Part shown: positions 18,300-26,871 of the stretch, piece after piece
How the letters are laid out: the number at the start of each line of letters is the position of its first letter
Position numbering within the stretch: position 1 is the first letter of the stretch
Notes under the pieces: model-generated
Databases searched by the model: none
The model's input: only the letters and a program-made list of their open reading frames with translations
What the model was told of the DNA's origin: nothing
Program-made: the position numbers and the translations under genes
Assembly: GCA_040772225.1 (NCBI GenBank)
Contig: JAXGYO010000003.1
Coordinates: 1-64,000, forward strand
Direction of reading: 5' to 3'
DNA length: 64,000 bases
Source: JAAYED01 sp040772225
GTDB taxonomy: Bacteria; Chloroflexota; Anaerolineae; UBA1429

Positions 18300-18390
18300 G
18301 GTCTCCCCCTCGACAGCCGTCAGTACGGCTCATAGAATGCTGGTGCACAACACGCCGATGAATCGCAGTGTAGCAGAAGGAGAGGTCACA

Positions 18391-19188
18391 ATGCAATGGG
18401 AACAGCTCACCTCGGATGATTTCAGAACTGCGGTCGAGCAGACTGGGGTCTGCCTGCTGGCCCTCGGCGTGCTCGAGCGGCACAGCACGCACCTGCCCCT
18501 CGGCACCGACATGCTCAACGCCCACCGGATCGCCTGCCTGGCCGCCGAGCGCGAGCCCGCGGTGGTCTTTCCGCCCTGGTTTTTCGGACAGATCTATGAG
18601 GCGCGCTGCTTTCCCGGCACGCTGACGCTGGAGCCCAAATTGCTGCTGGCGCTGCTGGAAAGCGTGCTGGACGAGATCGGGCGCAATGGGTTCCGCAAGA
18701 TCGTCTTCGTGAACGGCCACGGCGGGAACACCCATCTGCTGGCCTTTCTGGCGCAGTGCAGTCTGTGGGCACAAAAACCATACACCGTCTATGTCCCGCA
18801 GGGGCTCTCGCCCGCGCGCCGCGAGGCCTGGGAGGCGATCACCGAGAGCGAATACCACGGCCACGCCTGCGAATGCGAGACCAGCGTGACGCTGGCCAAT
18901 TACCCCGAACTGGTGCACATGGAACGAGTACCGCTGGAGCCCGCGCTTCCTTTGGGTCGCCTATCCGGCATCCCCGGCAACTTTTCCGGGATCTCGTGGT
19001 ACGCCAACCACCCGGAGCACTATGCGGGGGATGCGCGAACAGCGAGCGCAGAAAAAGGGCTGCGTTTGCGGGAACTCCAGGTGGAGCAACTGGTCGAGTT
19101 CATTGCCGCCGTCAAGGCCGACGCGGTGGCCCCAATGCTGGAGGCCGAGTTCTTTGCCCGAGAGGCGGCCATTCGCAACAACGCCTGA
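18391..19188 (+). CDS. Creatininase-family amidohydrolase
   Basis: A 265-residue member of the creatininase/MftE-like family of metal-dependent amidases. Metal-site features: LALGVLERHSTHLPLGTDM (family form E-x-x-GPHLPLGTD; here RHST replaces the GP pair), VFVNGHGGNTHLL and the HACECETSVTLANYP segment with its two Glu. ATG 18391 follows a strong AAGGAGAGG site. It is the only plus-strand gene in the sugar region, divergent from the Gfo/Idh gene; it could open a lactam or amide in a sugar derivative, but no substrate is shown. Confidence 0.83.
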   Translation: MQWEQLTSDDFRTAVEQTGVCLLALGVLERHSTHLPLGTDMLNAHRIACLAAEREPAVVFPPWFFGQIYEARCFPGTLTLEPKLLLALLESVLDEIGRNGFRKIVFVNGHGGNTHLLAFLAQCSLWAQKPYTVYVPQGLSPARREAWEAITESEYHGHACECETSVTLANYPELVHMERVPLEPALPLGRLSGIPGNFSGISWYANHPEHYAGDARTASAEKGLRLRELQVEQLVEFIAAVKADAVAPMLEAEFFAREAAIRNNA

Positions 19189-19193
19189 AAGGA

Positions 19194-19233
19194 AAAGATC
19201 CCCCGCAACGCAGGGGCGTTGCGGGGGATCTTT
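19194..19233. terminator. Bidirectional intrinsic terminator
   Basis: A 17-bp perfect stem (arms 19194-19210 and 19217-19233) with a 6-base loop. The arms begin AAAGATC and end GATCTTT, giving short T-runs on both strands. It sits between the convergent creatininase-like gene and the PfkB operon. Confidence 0.85.
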
Positions 19234-19242
19234 CAGCACCAG

Positions 19243-20181
19243 TCATGGGAGCGGGCAGCCCCGCTCGCTCAGGAACTGCGCCACCTGCGCAAATGTCGGG
19301 ATCGGCGCGCGGCCGCCCAGACCCATACACTTGAGGGCCGAGACGGCCGTCGAAAAGCGCGCTACGGTACGCAGGTCCCAACCATGCAACATACCGACGA
19401 TGTAGGCGCCATGGAACACGTCGCCGGCTCCGGTCGTGTCCACCACCTCGACCGTATAGGCCGGGGTGTGGAAACGCTCGTCGCGGGTCACCGTATAGCT
19501 GCCATCGGCGCCCTCGGTCTGCACCACGATACTGGGGCCCATCTCCAGGATGCGCTCGCCCGCCTCGTACAGCCCCTCCACACCGGACAGCGCCCGGCCA
19601 AAGCCCTCGCCGCAGATGAGGATGGTCACGTACGGGATCAACTCCCGCAGGTGCGGACGCACGTCGGGCTCTCTGGTCTTGCTGCCGTCGAGCACCACCG
19701 GCTTACCCGCCTCGTGTCGCCATTTGGCCGCCTGCAGCGCCGCCTCGGGATGCATCCCCTCAAGATGAAGATAGTCTGCTCCGAGGATATAGTCCTTGTC
19801 CAGCTCGTCGGGGCGCAACAGATTCTGCCGCGGGCGCCCGAAACCCGAAAAGACGCGCTCGCCGGTCTGGGAGTCCACATAGACGATGACAACCTGATCC
19901 TCGGGCTGATCGCGGCGCACCAGATGCGACAGGTCCATATCGAACTCGGCCAACAACTCGACCTTGAGGTCCGCCACATGATCGTTACCCGCGGTACCCA
20001 CAAAGCCCACACGCGCACCCAAACGCGAGGCCGCGCACATGGCCGTGCCCACTGGCCCGCCCCCATCGAAACCAAAGGCGTCAAAGCGCCCGCCATGCTC
20101 CCAGTCGGGCATATTCTGGGTGCGGATCAACACATCCAGCGTGGCGAGCCCCAGTCCAACGATCTGAACCTTGTCTGTCAT
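19243..20181 (-). CDS. PfkB-family sugar kinase, copy A
   Basis: A 312-residue ribokinase-like kinase that should phosphorylate a sugar or sugar derivative from ATP. It has the N-terminal FDGGGPVGTAM glycine motif and the C-terminal DTTGAGDVFHGAYIVG anion-hole motif with the catalytic Asp. It is clearly paralogous to the kinase at 22579-23517 (both share LYEAGE, IVVQTEGA, SYTVTRDERFH and TGAGDVFHGAYIVG). It is the last gene of the lacI-led operon, 7 bases after isomerase A. ATG 20181 is used. Confidence 0.9.
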   Translation of the reverse strand: MTDKVQIVGLGLATLDVLIRTQNMPDWEHGGRFDAFGFDGGGPVGTAMCAASRLGARVGFVGTAGNDHVADLKVELLAEFDMDLSHLVRRDQPEDQVVIVYVDSQTGERVFSGFGRPRQNLLRPDELDKDYILGADYLHLEGMHPEAALQAAKWRHEAGKPVVLDGSKTREPDVRPHLRELIPYVTILICGEGFGRALSGVEGLYEAGERILEMGPSIVVQTEGADGSYTVTRDERFHTPAYTVEVVDTTGAGDVFHGAYIVGMLHGWDLRTVARFSTAVSALKCMGLGGRAPIPTFAQVAQFLSERGCPLP

Positions 20182-20188
20182 ACAGAGC

Positions 20189-21643
20189 TCACTCCACCAG
20201 AACCGGTTCGATATCCAGGAAGAGGCAGACCTCCAGCAGCACGTCCACCTGATCGCCATGGATCATATTGGCGTGATGGATAAAGCCTTCCTCCACCATG
20301 GTGCGATAGAGCGCCGCATGATCAGAGACCTCGACCCAGCTCCACGTGCCCGCCAGCTCATCATCGGAGGGGATGATCTCGCCCGTGGCGATGAGCATCT
20401 TCCAATCGCCGTCGTACTCTTGCAGACGGCAGAAGGTCACCATACCCGGCTTGACCTGGAACTGGTACAGACCGGCGGAGAGGTCGCCCTCGGTGGGCTC
20501 CAACTCGCCCGTCATATTGGGGCGGGAGCGCAGCGCCGTCTTGTTCGGGTCGGCCGCCAGACTCGCCGGAGCGTTGCCGCAGTGCCACGCAAGAAGCCAA
20601 TTGGGGTTATCGCGATGCTGGATGGTCCAGTCGATAAAATGCGGGATGACCTCGCCCCGCGCCGCCGCGTACTGCGTGAGCATGGCGAGCGAGCCCATCA
20701 CATCGGTCTCACAGGCGGTAAGCATGCCCTGCTCGGTCAGGCGTCCATAGCTGGAGCACACCGAGATGCCAAACAGCTCCCGAGCGGTGGCCCAGCACTG
20801 GATGGCCATCGCAGAGAGCTTGTTCTCACGCCAAAACTCCGCCGCCGCAATCTCGAACTTGGCCGCTTTGGTCAGATAGTCGTCAGCCACCGTGACGGTG
20901 GCCACCGAATTGCGAATCGCCGCGGCCTTTTCCACCACTGCCGGATCGTCATCCGCCAGTGCCGTCGCACGCGCCGCAAGATCAGAGACGTTGATCGGCA
21001 CGATGTTCTGACCAAACTTGTTGATCATGGCAACTTCGTTAAAGCCGACCGTCTCAAAGGTACTAGGCCGCACCCCGACCTGGCCGATCCGGGCGCCCTT
21101 GAGCGCCTTGACAGCCGCCACGGCCCGGCTAAAGATGTCCACTTCCTCGTAGAACTCTTCGTCCTCCGGGAAAAAGATGCCTGCATAGTAGAATGGGATC
21201 TTGCGCCGGTACAGGCCGGAGCAGATCGACAGGTTCCCGCAGTAGGAATCGGACTGCCGCGCCAGGCTGGCATTGTCCAGCGCCGGCGGCTCTTTGGTGG
21301 CGATAACCAACACCGGCACGCCCAGCTTGGCGGCGATGTTGCTGCAAGAGCGCTCGTCGCCAAAGTTCAGCGAGCAGAGGATCAGTCCGTCCACGCCCTC
21401 GCGGCGGAAGTACTCTGCCACCACATCGCCTTCATCCAGATTGGCTACAGCACCCGTGGTCGTGTGGCCCTTTTCGGCCGACAGCGTCTTGCCATCGAAT
21501 GCAGCCTCGGGGTAGACGACCTCAAACCCCTCCATCGACTCGAGAGCGTCGATACAGCGGGCACGCAGCTCAGCGCACCAATCCGTAATGCCAGCCCGTG
21601 AGCGAATAGAGGGAACAAATCCCAGCTTTACCTTCAAGTCCAC
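20189..21643 (-). CDS. L-fucose/L-arabinose isomerase-like protein, copy A
   Basis: A 484-residue protein with the FucI/AraA fold. These enzymes interconvert aldoses and ketoses using a divalent metal. Visible features include GLILCSLNFGDERS, ATKEPPALDN, ARIGQVGVRPSTFETV and FIDWTIQHRDNPNWLLAWHC, the last matching the metal-site His region of the family. It is a close paralogue of the protein at 23529-24977, with several identical stretches of over 15 residues. The start is GTG 21643 with GGGAGG 4 bases upstream (MDLKVKLGFVPS), matching the other copy's MSVKVKLGYVPS. Confidence 0.85.
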   Translation of the reverse strand: MDLKVKLGFVPSIRSRAGITDWCAELRARCIDALESMEGFEVVYPEAAFDGKTLSAEKGHTTTGAVANLDEGDVVAEYFRREGVDGLILCSLNFGDERSCSNIAAKLGVPVLVIATKEPPALDNASLARQSDSYCGNLSICSGLYRRKIPFYYAGIFFPEDEEFYEEVDIFSRAVAAVKALKGARIGQVGVRPSTFETVGFNEVAMINKFGQNIVPINVSDLAARATALADDDPAVVEKAAAIRNSVATVTVADDYLTKAAKFEIAAAEFWRENKLSAMAIQCWATARELFGISVCSSYGRLTEQGMLTACETDVMGSLAMLTQYAAARGEVIPHFIDWTIQHRDNPNWLLAWHCGNAPASLAADPNKTALRSRPNMTGELEPTEGDLSAGLYQFQVKPGMVTFCRLQEYDGDWKMLIATGEIIPSDDELAGTWSWVEVSDHAALYRTMVEEGFIHHANMIHGDQVDVLLEVCLFLDIEPVLVE

Positions 21644-21720
21644 TGAGCCTCCCAGTATATGCGATTGACCGGTGCGGAGGACCGGCACTAGGGCTGGCCC
21701 TCCCCCCGAGATGTGGCAGA

Positions 21721-22572
21721 CTATGCCTTGTTGGTGGCGCCAAAGATATCCAGATAGTGCTCGCAACGTGTCTGGAACGCCTCGCGGAAGGCATTGGACA
21801 TGCCCATGATGTTGCCCTGCTCAGTGGCAGCCACAGCCTTGACGGCTGCAGTGGCGGCCATGGCCAGATCGGTAAAGATATTAACCTTGCTGATGCCCTT
21901 GGCGATCGCCGTCTGGAACTGCTCATCGGAGAGCCCCGAGCCGCCGTGCATGACCAGGGGAACGCCGGGGATGCGGGCGTGGATCTCAGACAGCAACTCA
22001 TAGTCCAGCTTGGGCTCGCCCTTGTACTGACCGTGGGCGCTGCCAATGGCGATGGCGAGGATATCGACGCCCGTCTCGGCGACAAAGCGCTCGGCGTCTT
22101 CCGGCTTGGTAAAGCCTTCGCGTTGGCTGCCAAAGCTGTCATACTGGCTGCCCTGGCCCACATGCCCGATCTCGGCCTCGACGCCGGCGCCCACGGCATG
22201 GGCAGCCTTGACCACCATCTTGGTGATGGCAATGTTCTCTTCTAGCGGCAGCCGCGAGCCGTCGAACATGACGTCCGTAAAGCCGAGGCGCAATGCCTGG
22301 ATGCAGCGCTCAAAGCTGTCGCCGTGATCCAGATAAACGGTGATAGGCACGGTCGCGGCCTTGGCGCGGGCCACCAGGTAGCCCATAAACTCGGCGCCAC
22401 CGGGGCGGTCAAAGATGTGTCCGCCCGTGCCAACGATGGTGGGGGCCTTTTTGGCCTCCGCCGCGGCAAAGATGCCATCGGTGCCTTCACGCTCGAAAAT
22501 GTCAAAGAGCGGGATACCCCAGCCCTCGCGATTCGCCCTCTGCAACTGACCGACAAACGATTCGAGTCCCAT
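21721..22572 (-). CDS. Class II fructose/tagatose-bisphosphate-type aldolase
   Basis: A 283-residue zinc aldolase, cleaving a ketose (bis)phosphate to glycerone phosphate and an aldehyde. Family features in order: YLDHGDSFERCIQAL (catalytic Asp and first Zn His), MFDGSRLPLEENI, EAEIGHVG, AIAIGSAHGQYKG (Zn His), MHGGSGLSDEQF (Zn His) and KVNIFTDLAMA (phosphate binding). Length and order match FBA/GatY/KbaY. It sits between the two isomerase-kinase pairs, so it should cleave the phosphorylated ketose they produce. Confidence 0.92.
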   Translation of the reverse strand: MGLESFVGQLQRANREGWGIPLFDIFEREGTDGIFAAAEAKKAPTIVGTGGHIFDRPGGAEFMGYLVARAKAATVPITVYLDHGDSFERCIQALRLGFTDVMFDGSRLPLEENIAITKMVVKAAHAVGAGVEAEIGHVGQGSQYDSFGSQREGFTKPEDAERFVAETGVDILAIAIGSAHGQYKGEPKLDYELLSEIHARIPGVPLVMHGGSGLSDEQFQTAIAKGISKVNIFTDLAMAATAAVKAVAATEQGNIMGMSNAFREAFQTRCEHYLDIFGATNKA

Positions 22573-22578
22573 TGTAGT

Positions 22579-23517
22579 CTACTCCTCAATCTTGATTCCG
22601 CGCTCGGACAGAAACGCCATGACTTGATCAAAGCTGGGGATAGGCGCCCTCCCCCCCAGCCCTGTGCACTTGATGGCCGAGACGGCCGTGGCGAACTGCG
22701 CCACCTGCTGCAACTGCCACCCGTGGGTCAGGCCCACGATGTACGCACCATGAAACACATCGCCCGCGCCCGTGGTATCGATTACCGGTACCTCAAAGGC
22801 AGGCACATGAAACCGCTCGTCGCGAGTCACCGTGTAGCTGCCTCGCGCGCCCTCCGTCTGCACCACGATGCGGGGGCCCAGATCCAGCGCCGCCTCACCG
22901 GCCTCATAAAGATCGCTTCGCCCGGTGAGCGCGCGGCCAAAGCCCTCTCCGCAGATGAGCACATCCACCAGTTCGATGGCATCGCGCACCTGCTGCGGCA
23001 CCGAATCGGCCGAGGTCTTGTGCCCGTCGTAGATCACGGTTTTGCCCGCTTCCTTCATCCAGCGCGCGGCCTGCATCCCCGCCTCATAGTTCATGCCATC
23101 GAGGTGCAGATATTCCGCCGCAAGGATATAGTCCCGGTCCAATTCCGACGGTTGCAGCGGCAAGGGCCCGGCGCCTTCGCGCCCGACACCGGCGAACGTG
23201 CGCTCGCCGGTGTCTTCATCCACATACACGATCACAACCTGGGTCTCTGGTCCCTCGCGGACGGCGACGCGACTCACATCCACGCCGTACTCGGTCAGGA
23301 ACCCCAGTTTGAGCCTGGCCACGCGGTCTGTGCCTACGGTGCCCAGATACCCGGCCGAGACGCCCAGTTTCTGCACAGCCACCAGGGCCGTGCCCACCGG
23401 GCCACCGCCATCAAAACTGAACGCGCTGATGCGGCCGCCATGTTCCCATGTGGGCATCTCCCGAAGGCGGATAAGCACATCCAGACAGGCCAGACCAACG
23501 CCGACGACGGATGGCAT
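22579..23517 (-). CDS. PfkB-family sugar kinase, copy B
   Basis: A 312-residue paralogue of the kinase at 19243-20181, with FDGGGPVGTALV at the N-terminus and DTTGAGDVFHGAYIVG near the C-terminus. Six bases separate it from the aldolase and 11 from isomerase B. The two kinases differ most in the lid and active-site strands (about residues 90-140), as would be expected if they take related but different substrates, or work at different steps of the pathway (inference). Confidence 0.9.
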   Translation of the reverse strand: MPSVVGVGLACLDVLIRLREMPTWEHGGRISAFSFDGGGPVGTALVAVQKLGVSAGYLGTVGTDRVARLKLGFLTEYGVDVSRVAVREGPETQVVIVYVDEDTGERTFAGVGREGAGPLPLQPSELDRDYILAAEYLHLDGMNYEAGMQAARWMKEAGKTVIYDGHKTSADSVPQQVRDAIELVDVLICGEGFGRALTGRSDLYEAGEAALDLGPRIVVQTEGARGSYTVTRDERFHVPAFEVPVIDTTGAGDVFHGAYIVGLTHGWQLQQVAQFATAVSAIKCTGLGGRAPIPSFDQVMAFLSERGIKIEE

Positions 23518-23528
23518 GCTACCTGTCC

Positions 23529-24977
23529 CTAGTAGACGACGATCGGTTCGATGTCGAGGAACTCGCAGACCTCGAGCAACACGTCCGTCTGGTCGCCATG
23601 GATCATGCTGGCGTGGTGGACAAAGCCCTCCTCAACCAGCGTGCGGTAAAGCTCGTCGTGATCGCGCACCTCTACCCAGCTCCAGGTGCCGGCCAGGTCC
23701 TCATCCGAGGGGATGATCTCGCCCGTGGCGATAAGCATCTTCCACTCGCCGTCGTACTCCTGCAGGCGGCAGAAAGTCACTGTGCCAGGCTTGATCTGGA
23801 ACTGGTTTAGCCCTGCCATGGCGTCATGCTCATGCACCGGCGCCTCGCCCGTCATATTCATGCGCGAACGCAGCGCCACCTTGTCCGGGTCCGCGGCCAG
23901 GCTGACCGGCGCATTGCCGCAATGCCAGGCGAGGAGCCAGTTGGGATTATCGCGATGCTGGATCGTCCAGTCGATAAAGTGCGGCTTGGTGCGGCCCATG
24001 TTCCCATAATAGCTCACGAGCATGGCAAGCGAACCCATGACGTCGACCTCGCAGGCGGTGAGCATCTCGTCCTCGGTCAGGCGTCCGTACGTGGCGCAAA
24101 CCGAGATGCCCATCTCGCGGCCGATCGACGGCCAGCACTGGACGGCCATCGCGGAGAGCTTGTTCTCTGTGTAAAAGTCGCGCAGCGCCAGCTCAACCTT
24201 GGCCTCGTTCAGAAGATAGTCATCCGCCACGGTGACGATCGCATGCGTGGCCTTGTTGTCGGCGATGATCTCCTGCACGCGGGGATCATCGTCCGCAAAG
24301 GACTTGGCTGCAAAGACGATGTCTGCGATATTGAGCGGGATCACGTTTTGCTGGAACTTGTTGATCATGGCCACTTCGTCATAGGCCACAGTCTCAAAGG
24401 TATTGGGGCGTACCCCCACCTGGCCGATGCGAGCACCCATGAGGGCTTTTACCACAGCCACGGCGGCAGCAAAGGTCTCGAATTCGTAGCGCAGCTCTTC
24501 TTCCTTGGGGAAAAAGATCCCGGCATAGCGGAAGGGGATATTGCGGCGGTAGAGGCCAGAGGCCATCGACAGGTTGCCGCAGTACGAGTCAGACTGCCGC
24601 GCGAGCGAAGGATGATCGGGCACCGGAGGCTCCTTGGTGGCGTAAAGCAGCACGGGAACGCCCAGCTTTTCGGCGATCTTGCTGGCGGAGCGCTCATCAC
24701 CAAAGTCGAGCGGGCACAGGATGATGCCATCCACCTTTTCGCTGGCAAAGTACTCTGCAATGCCCTCGCCCTCATCCAGACCACTGACACCGCCCGTGGA
24801 TGTGGTGCCCTTGGCCGGGCAAGGCTCGGTGCCTTCAGGAGCGGCCTCAGGAACGACCACTTCTACACCCTCGATAGACCGCAACACCTCAAGGCTCTCG
24901 TCACGCAACTGCGCGCACCAGGGAGAGAAACGGAATCGATACGACGGAACGTAACCCAGTTTGACCTTGACGCTCAT
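23529..24977 (-). CDS. L-fucose/L-arabinose isomerase-like protein, copy B
   Basis: A 482-residue paralogue of isomerase A with the same landmarks: DGIILCPLDFGDERS, ATKEPPVPDHPSLARQSDSY, ARIGQVGVRPNTFETV, FIDWTIQHRDNPNWLLAWHC and GEIIPSDEDLAGTWSWVEV. ATG 24977 is preceded by GGAGGAAGTC. It is the first structural gene after lacI. Having two isomerases and two kinases but one aldolase suggests either two entry sugars or successive modified intermediates. Confidence 0.85.
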   Translation of the reverse strand: MSVKVKLGYVPSYRFRFSPWCAQLRDESLEVLRSIEGVEVVVPEAAPEGTEPCPAKGTTSTGGVSGLDEGEGIAEYFASEKVDGIILCPLDFGDERSASKIAEKLGVPVLLYATKEPPVPDHPSLARQSDSYCGNLSMASGLYRRNIPFRYAGIFFPKEEELRYEFETFAAAVAVVKALMGARIGQVGVRPNTFETVAYDEVAMINKFQQNVIPLNIADIVFAAKSFADDDPRVQEIIADNKATHAIVTVADDYLLNEAKVELALRDFYTENKLSAMAVQCWPSIGREMGISVCATYGRLTEDEMLTACEVDVMGSLAMLVSYYGNMGRTKPHFIDWTIQHRDNPNWLLAWHCGNAPVSLAADPDKVALRSRMNMTGEAPVHEHDAMAGLNQFQIKPGTVTFCRLQEYDGEWKMLIATGEIIPSDEDLAGTWSWVEVRDHDELYRTLVEEGFVHHASMIHGDQTDVLLEVCEFLDIEPIVVY

Positions 24978-25057
24978 GACTTCCTCCGCATAGTTGAGAC
25001 TCGATCGGGAAAACGACAATACCGGTCAACCACCCTGTCTAGCGGCGGCAACCCTGT

Positions 25058-26071
25058 CTATGGCGCAGCACAGGACGCCCGCACGATCAGATCGGTGGGT
25101 AACACGTGGTTCACAGCGGCTATCTCTTCGCCCTCGCCCGCCCGGCGCAGCAAGTCAAACGCCAGCTCTACCATCTCGCTGGTTGGCTGGCGAACCGTCG
25201 TGAGGGCTGGCCGGCTGCCCTCCGCCGCAGGGATATCGTCAAAACCGAGGACGGACACATCGCCAGGCACATGATAGTCATGCTCTCGCAAGGCGCACAT
25301 CGCACCCAGCGCCATCGTGTCATTGGCGCAAAAGACGGCGGTCGGCGGCAACTCTTGATCCATCAGGGCGAGCACCTGCTCATGGCCACCCTGCCATGTC
25401 CAGCGCCCCACGCGGATGAGACGCTCGTCGATGCTCAGGCCAGCAGATGCCAGGGCTTCCATATAGCCCTGGTGGCGCATGCGGTTCTGATACGAGTCGC
25501 TGCCGGCGATATAGGCGATCCTGCGATGGCCAAGCCCAAGCAGATACTCTACGCCGCGCCTGGCACCTCCCAGGTTGTCGGATGCCACACAGGGCACGAG
25601 CCCTTCTGCGCCATCCTCCATCAGAGACTCGACCACCACTGTGGGAATGTTCAGCGCGCGAATCACGGGCAGATAGGTGCTTACAGAACGCGGTCCCATC
25701 ACCATCAGCGATCCGAACATACCATGTCCGATGAACTGCCCAACGCTGGAGACGGGATCTACAGAGGGCCGGCTGAGAATGGCGATGGTGAGCCTGGCGC
25801 GCTCGGCCACTTCGCCGACATGGTAGATCAGGTCGAGGCTGCGGGGGTCAGTGATGCGGGGGATGATGATACCCATTACGGCACTACCGCCTTGAGCCAG
25901 AGAACGGGCCGAGTAGTTGACGACATAGCCGAGCTCAGAGATGGCGGCACGCACGCGCGCCTCGACATCCTCAGAGACGCCTCGCTGGCCGTTGATTACC
26001 CGCGATACGGTCTTGAAAGACACACCCGCGCGTTGAGCGACATCTTTGATGGTCGGGCGTCGTTTCTCCAT
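25058..26071 (-). CDS. LacI-family transcriptional repressor
   Basis: A 337-residue regulator. The N-terminal helix-turn-helix and hinge (TIKDVAQRAGVSFKTVSRVI, residues 7-26, then YVVNYSARSLAQGGS) bind DNA; the periplasmic-binding-protein-like core senses a sugar or phosphate ester (VLGFDDIPAAEGSRPALTTVRQP). ATG 26071 has GGGGAGGAT directly upstream. It heads the minus-strand operon and probably represses itself and the isomerase-kinase-aldolase genes through the palindrome at 26146-26159. Confidence 0.92.
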   Translation of the reverse strand: MEKRRPTIKDVAQRAGVSFKTVSRVINGQRGVSEDVEARVRAAISELGYVVNYSARSLAQGGSAVMGIIIPRITDPRSLDLIYHVGEVAERARLTIAILSRPSVDPVSSVGQFIGHGMFGSLMVMGPRSVSTYLPVIRALNIPTVVVESLMEDGAEGLVPCVASDNLGGARRGVEYLLGLGHRRIAYIAGSDSYQNRMRHQGYMEALASAGLSIDERLIRVGRWTWQGGHEQVLALMDQELPPTAVFCANDTMALGAMCALREHDYHVPGDVSVLGFDDIPAAEGSRPALTTVRQPTSEMVELAFDLLRRAGEGEEIAAVNHVLPTDLIVRASCAAP

Positions 26072-26131
26072 ATCCTCCCCGGTTCCCTCCCTGCCCGCCG
26101 GCAGATGTACCAGTGGGAAACTACCAGGGCG

Positions 26132-26160
26132 AGTGTAACACCTGCTGACAACGTTGTCAA
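26132..26160 (-). promoter_or_regulatory. lacI-operon promoter with overlapping LacI-type operator
   Basis: On the minus strand TTGACA (26160-26155), 17 bases, then TACACT (26137-26132). A perfect 14-base palindrome, TGACAACGTTGTCA, at 26146-26159 covers the -35 box and reaches into the spacer. Its central CG and symmetry fit LacI-family operators. Binding would block RNA polymerase, giving autorepression of the whole 6.9-kb operon. Confidence 0.8.
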
Positions 26161-26214
26161 CTAAAACACTGGCATTTCGGCAGCAATCCGAGAAACCCGT
26201 GCGAAACAACGCCA

Positions 26215-26243
26215 AACGGCGCAGGAGAAACTCCTGCGCCGTT
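26215..26243 (-). terminator. Terminator of the RRM gene
   Basis: A 13-bp perfect stem (arms AACGGCGCAGGAG and CTCCTGCGCCGTT) with a 3-base loop. On the minus strand it follows the RRM gene and ends in GTTTGG, a short T-run. Confidence 0.65.
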
Positions 26244-26263
26244 CTGTATTCGGACGTTGGGTT

Positions 26264-26326
26264 ACCAGTATTATGCTGATGACCAGCATTATGCTGATGA
26301 GCAGCATTATGCTGATGACCAGCATT
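26264..26326 (-). repeat. 18-bp tandem repeat in RRM 3' untranslated region
   Basis: Three and a half copies of the unit ACCAGCATTATGCTGATG (copies at 26264, 26282, 26300 and a partial at 26318; copies 1 and 3 differ by one base each). Each junction, ATGCTG-ATGAC-CAGCAT, is itself an inverted repeat, so the transcript can form a row of small alternative hairpins. It lies between the RRM stop codon (26335) and the terminator. Confidence 0.85.
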
Positions 26327-26334
26327 TAGCCGGA

Positions 26335-26649
26335 TTACCAGCGACCGCCGCCGCCACCGCCCCAATCGTTGGAGCGCCCGCCGTCGCGATCGCTGCGGTT
26401 CTCGCGAGGCCTCGCCTCAGCAACGGTGATGGTGCGACCGTCGAGGGATGTGCCATTCAACTGCTCGATAGCCTTGTTGGCATCCTCATCGCTGCTCATC
26501 TCAACAAACCCGAATCCCCGAGACCGGCCACTATATCGGTCCGAGATGACGTCGGCGGTGGCCACCTGGCCTACGGCCTCAAAAGCCGCCCGCAAACTCT
26601 CACTGGTCGTGTCGTAGCTCAGGTTACCGACGTACAACTTTTTCGCCAT
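26335..26649 (-). CDS. RRM-type RNA-binding protein (Rbp family)
   Basis: A 104-residue protein with one RNA-recognition motif: RNP2 LYVGNL (residues 5-10) and RNP1 RGFGFVEM, followed by a basic and glycine-rich tail (RSDRDGG, GGGGGGRW). Such bacterial Rbps, best known from cyanobacteria but also found in Chloroflexota, are often cold-induced and act as RNA chaperones. ATG 26649 follows GAGGAAG; an upstream open frame crosses the leader and is not likely used. The leader and 3' region both carry structure (separate entries), hinting at post-transcriptional control. Confidence 0.93.
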   Translation of the reverse strand: MAKKLYVGNLSYDTTSESLRAAFEAVGQVATADVISDRYSGRSRGFGFVEMSSDEDANKAIEQLNGTSLDGRTITVAEARPRENRSDRDGGRSNDWGGGGGGRW

Positions 26650-26715
26650 GATCTTCCTCTCACACTGGCGCGCGATCTGCGCGCATAAAATCTCTGGATC
26701 GCATTCCGCCTGCAT

Positions 26716-26753
26716 AAAAAAGGCTCCCTCAGGTGACTGTACCTGACGGAGTC
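26716..26753 (-). promoter_or_regulatory. Attenuator-like hairpin plus U-run in RRM leader
   Basis: Between the promoter and the start codon of the RRM gene, the minus strand folds as GGACTCCGTCAGGT / ACCTGAGGGAGCC (one bulge, one mismatch, 6-base loop) and is directly followed by TTTTTT. That is the layout of an intrinsic terminator placed about 67 bases before the gene it would control. Confidence 0.65.
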
Positions 26754-26784
26754 CTCCGAACAAGCGCGTCCCGACCCTGCTGCA

Positions 26785-26813
26785 ATTATGCCATAAAAAC
26801 CCTGCCTGTGCAA
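26785..26813 (-). promoter_or_regulatory. Promoter of the RRM gene
   Basis: On the minus strand TTGCAC (26813-26808), 17 bases, then CATAAT (26790-26785). It gives a leader of about 130 bases that includes the attenuator-like hairpin. Confidence 0.55.
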
Positions 26814-26871
26814 ACTTTCGATTATGAGTGTCATGGCTAACCTCGCGCCCGCAGGGAGCCGCCGGCCCTGC

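Noticed and set aside
25106..26164. Large plus-strand open frames opposite lacI and the isomerases
   Set aside because: They are antisense shadows caused by high GC at third positions; they lack ribosome sites and family motifs.
26257..26688. Protein with repeated HQHNAG units (minus strand) or YYADDQ units (plus strand)
   Set aside because: These come from translating the 18-bp repeat in the RRM 3' untranslated region; neither frame has a start with a ribosome site.
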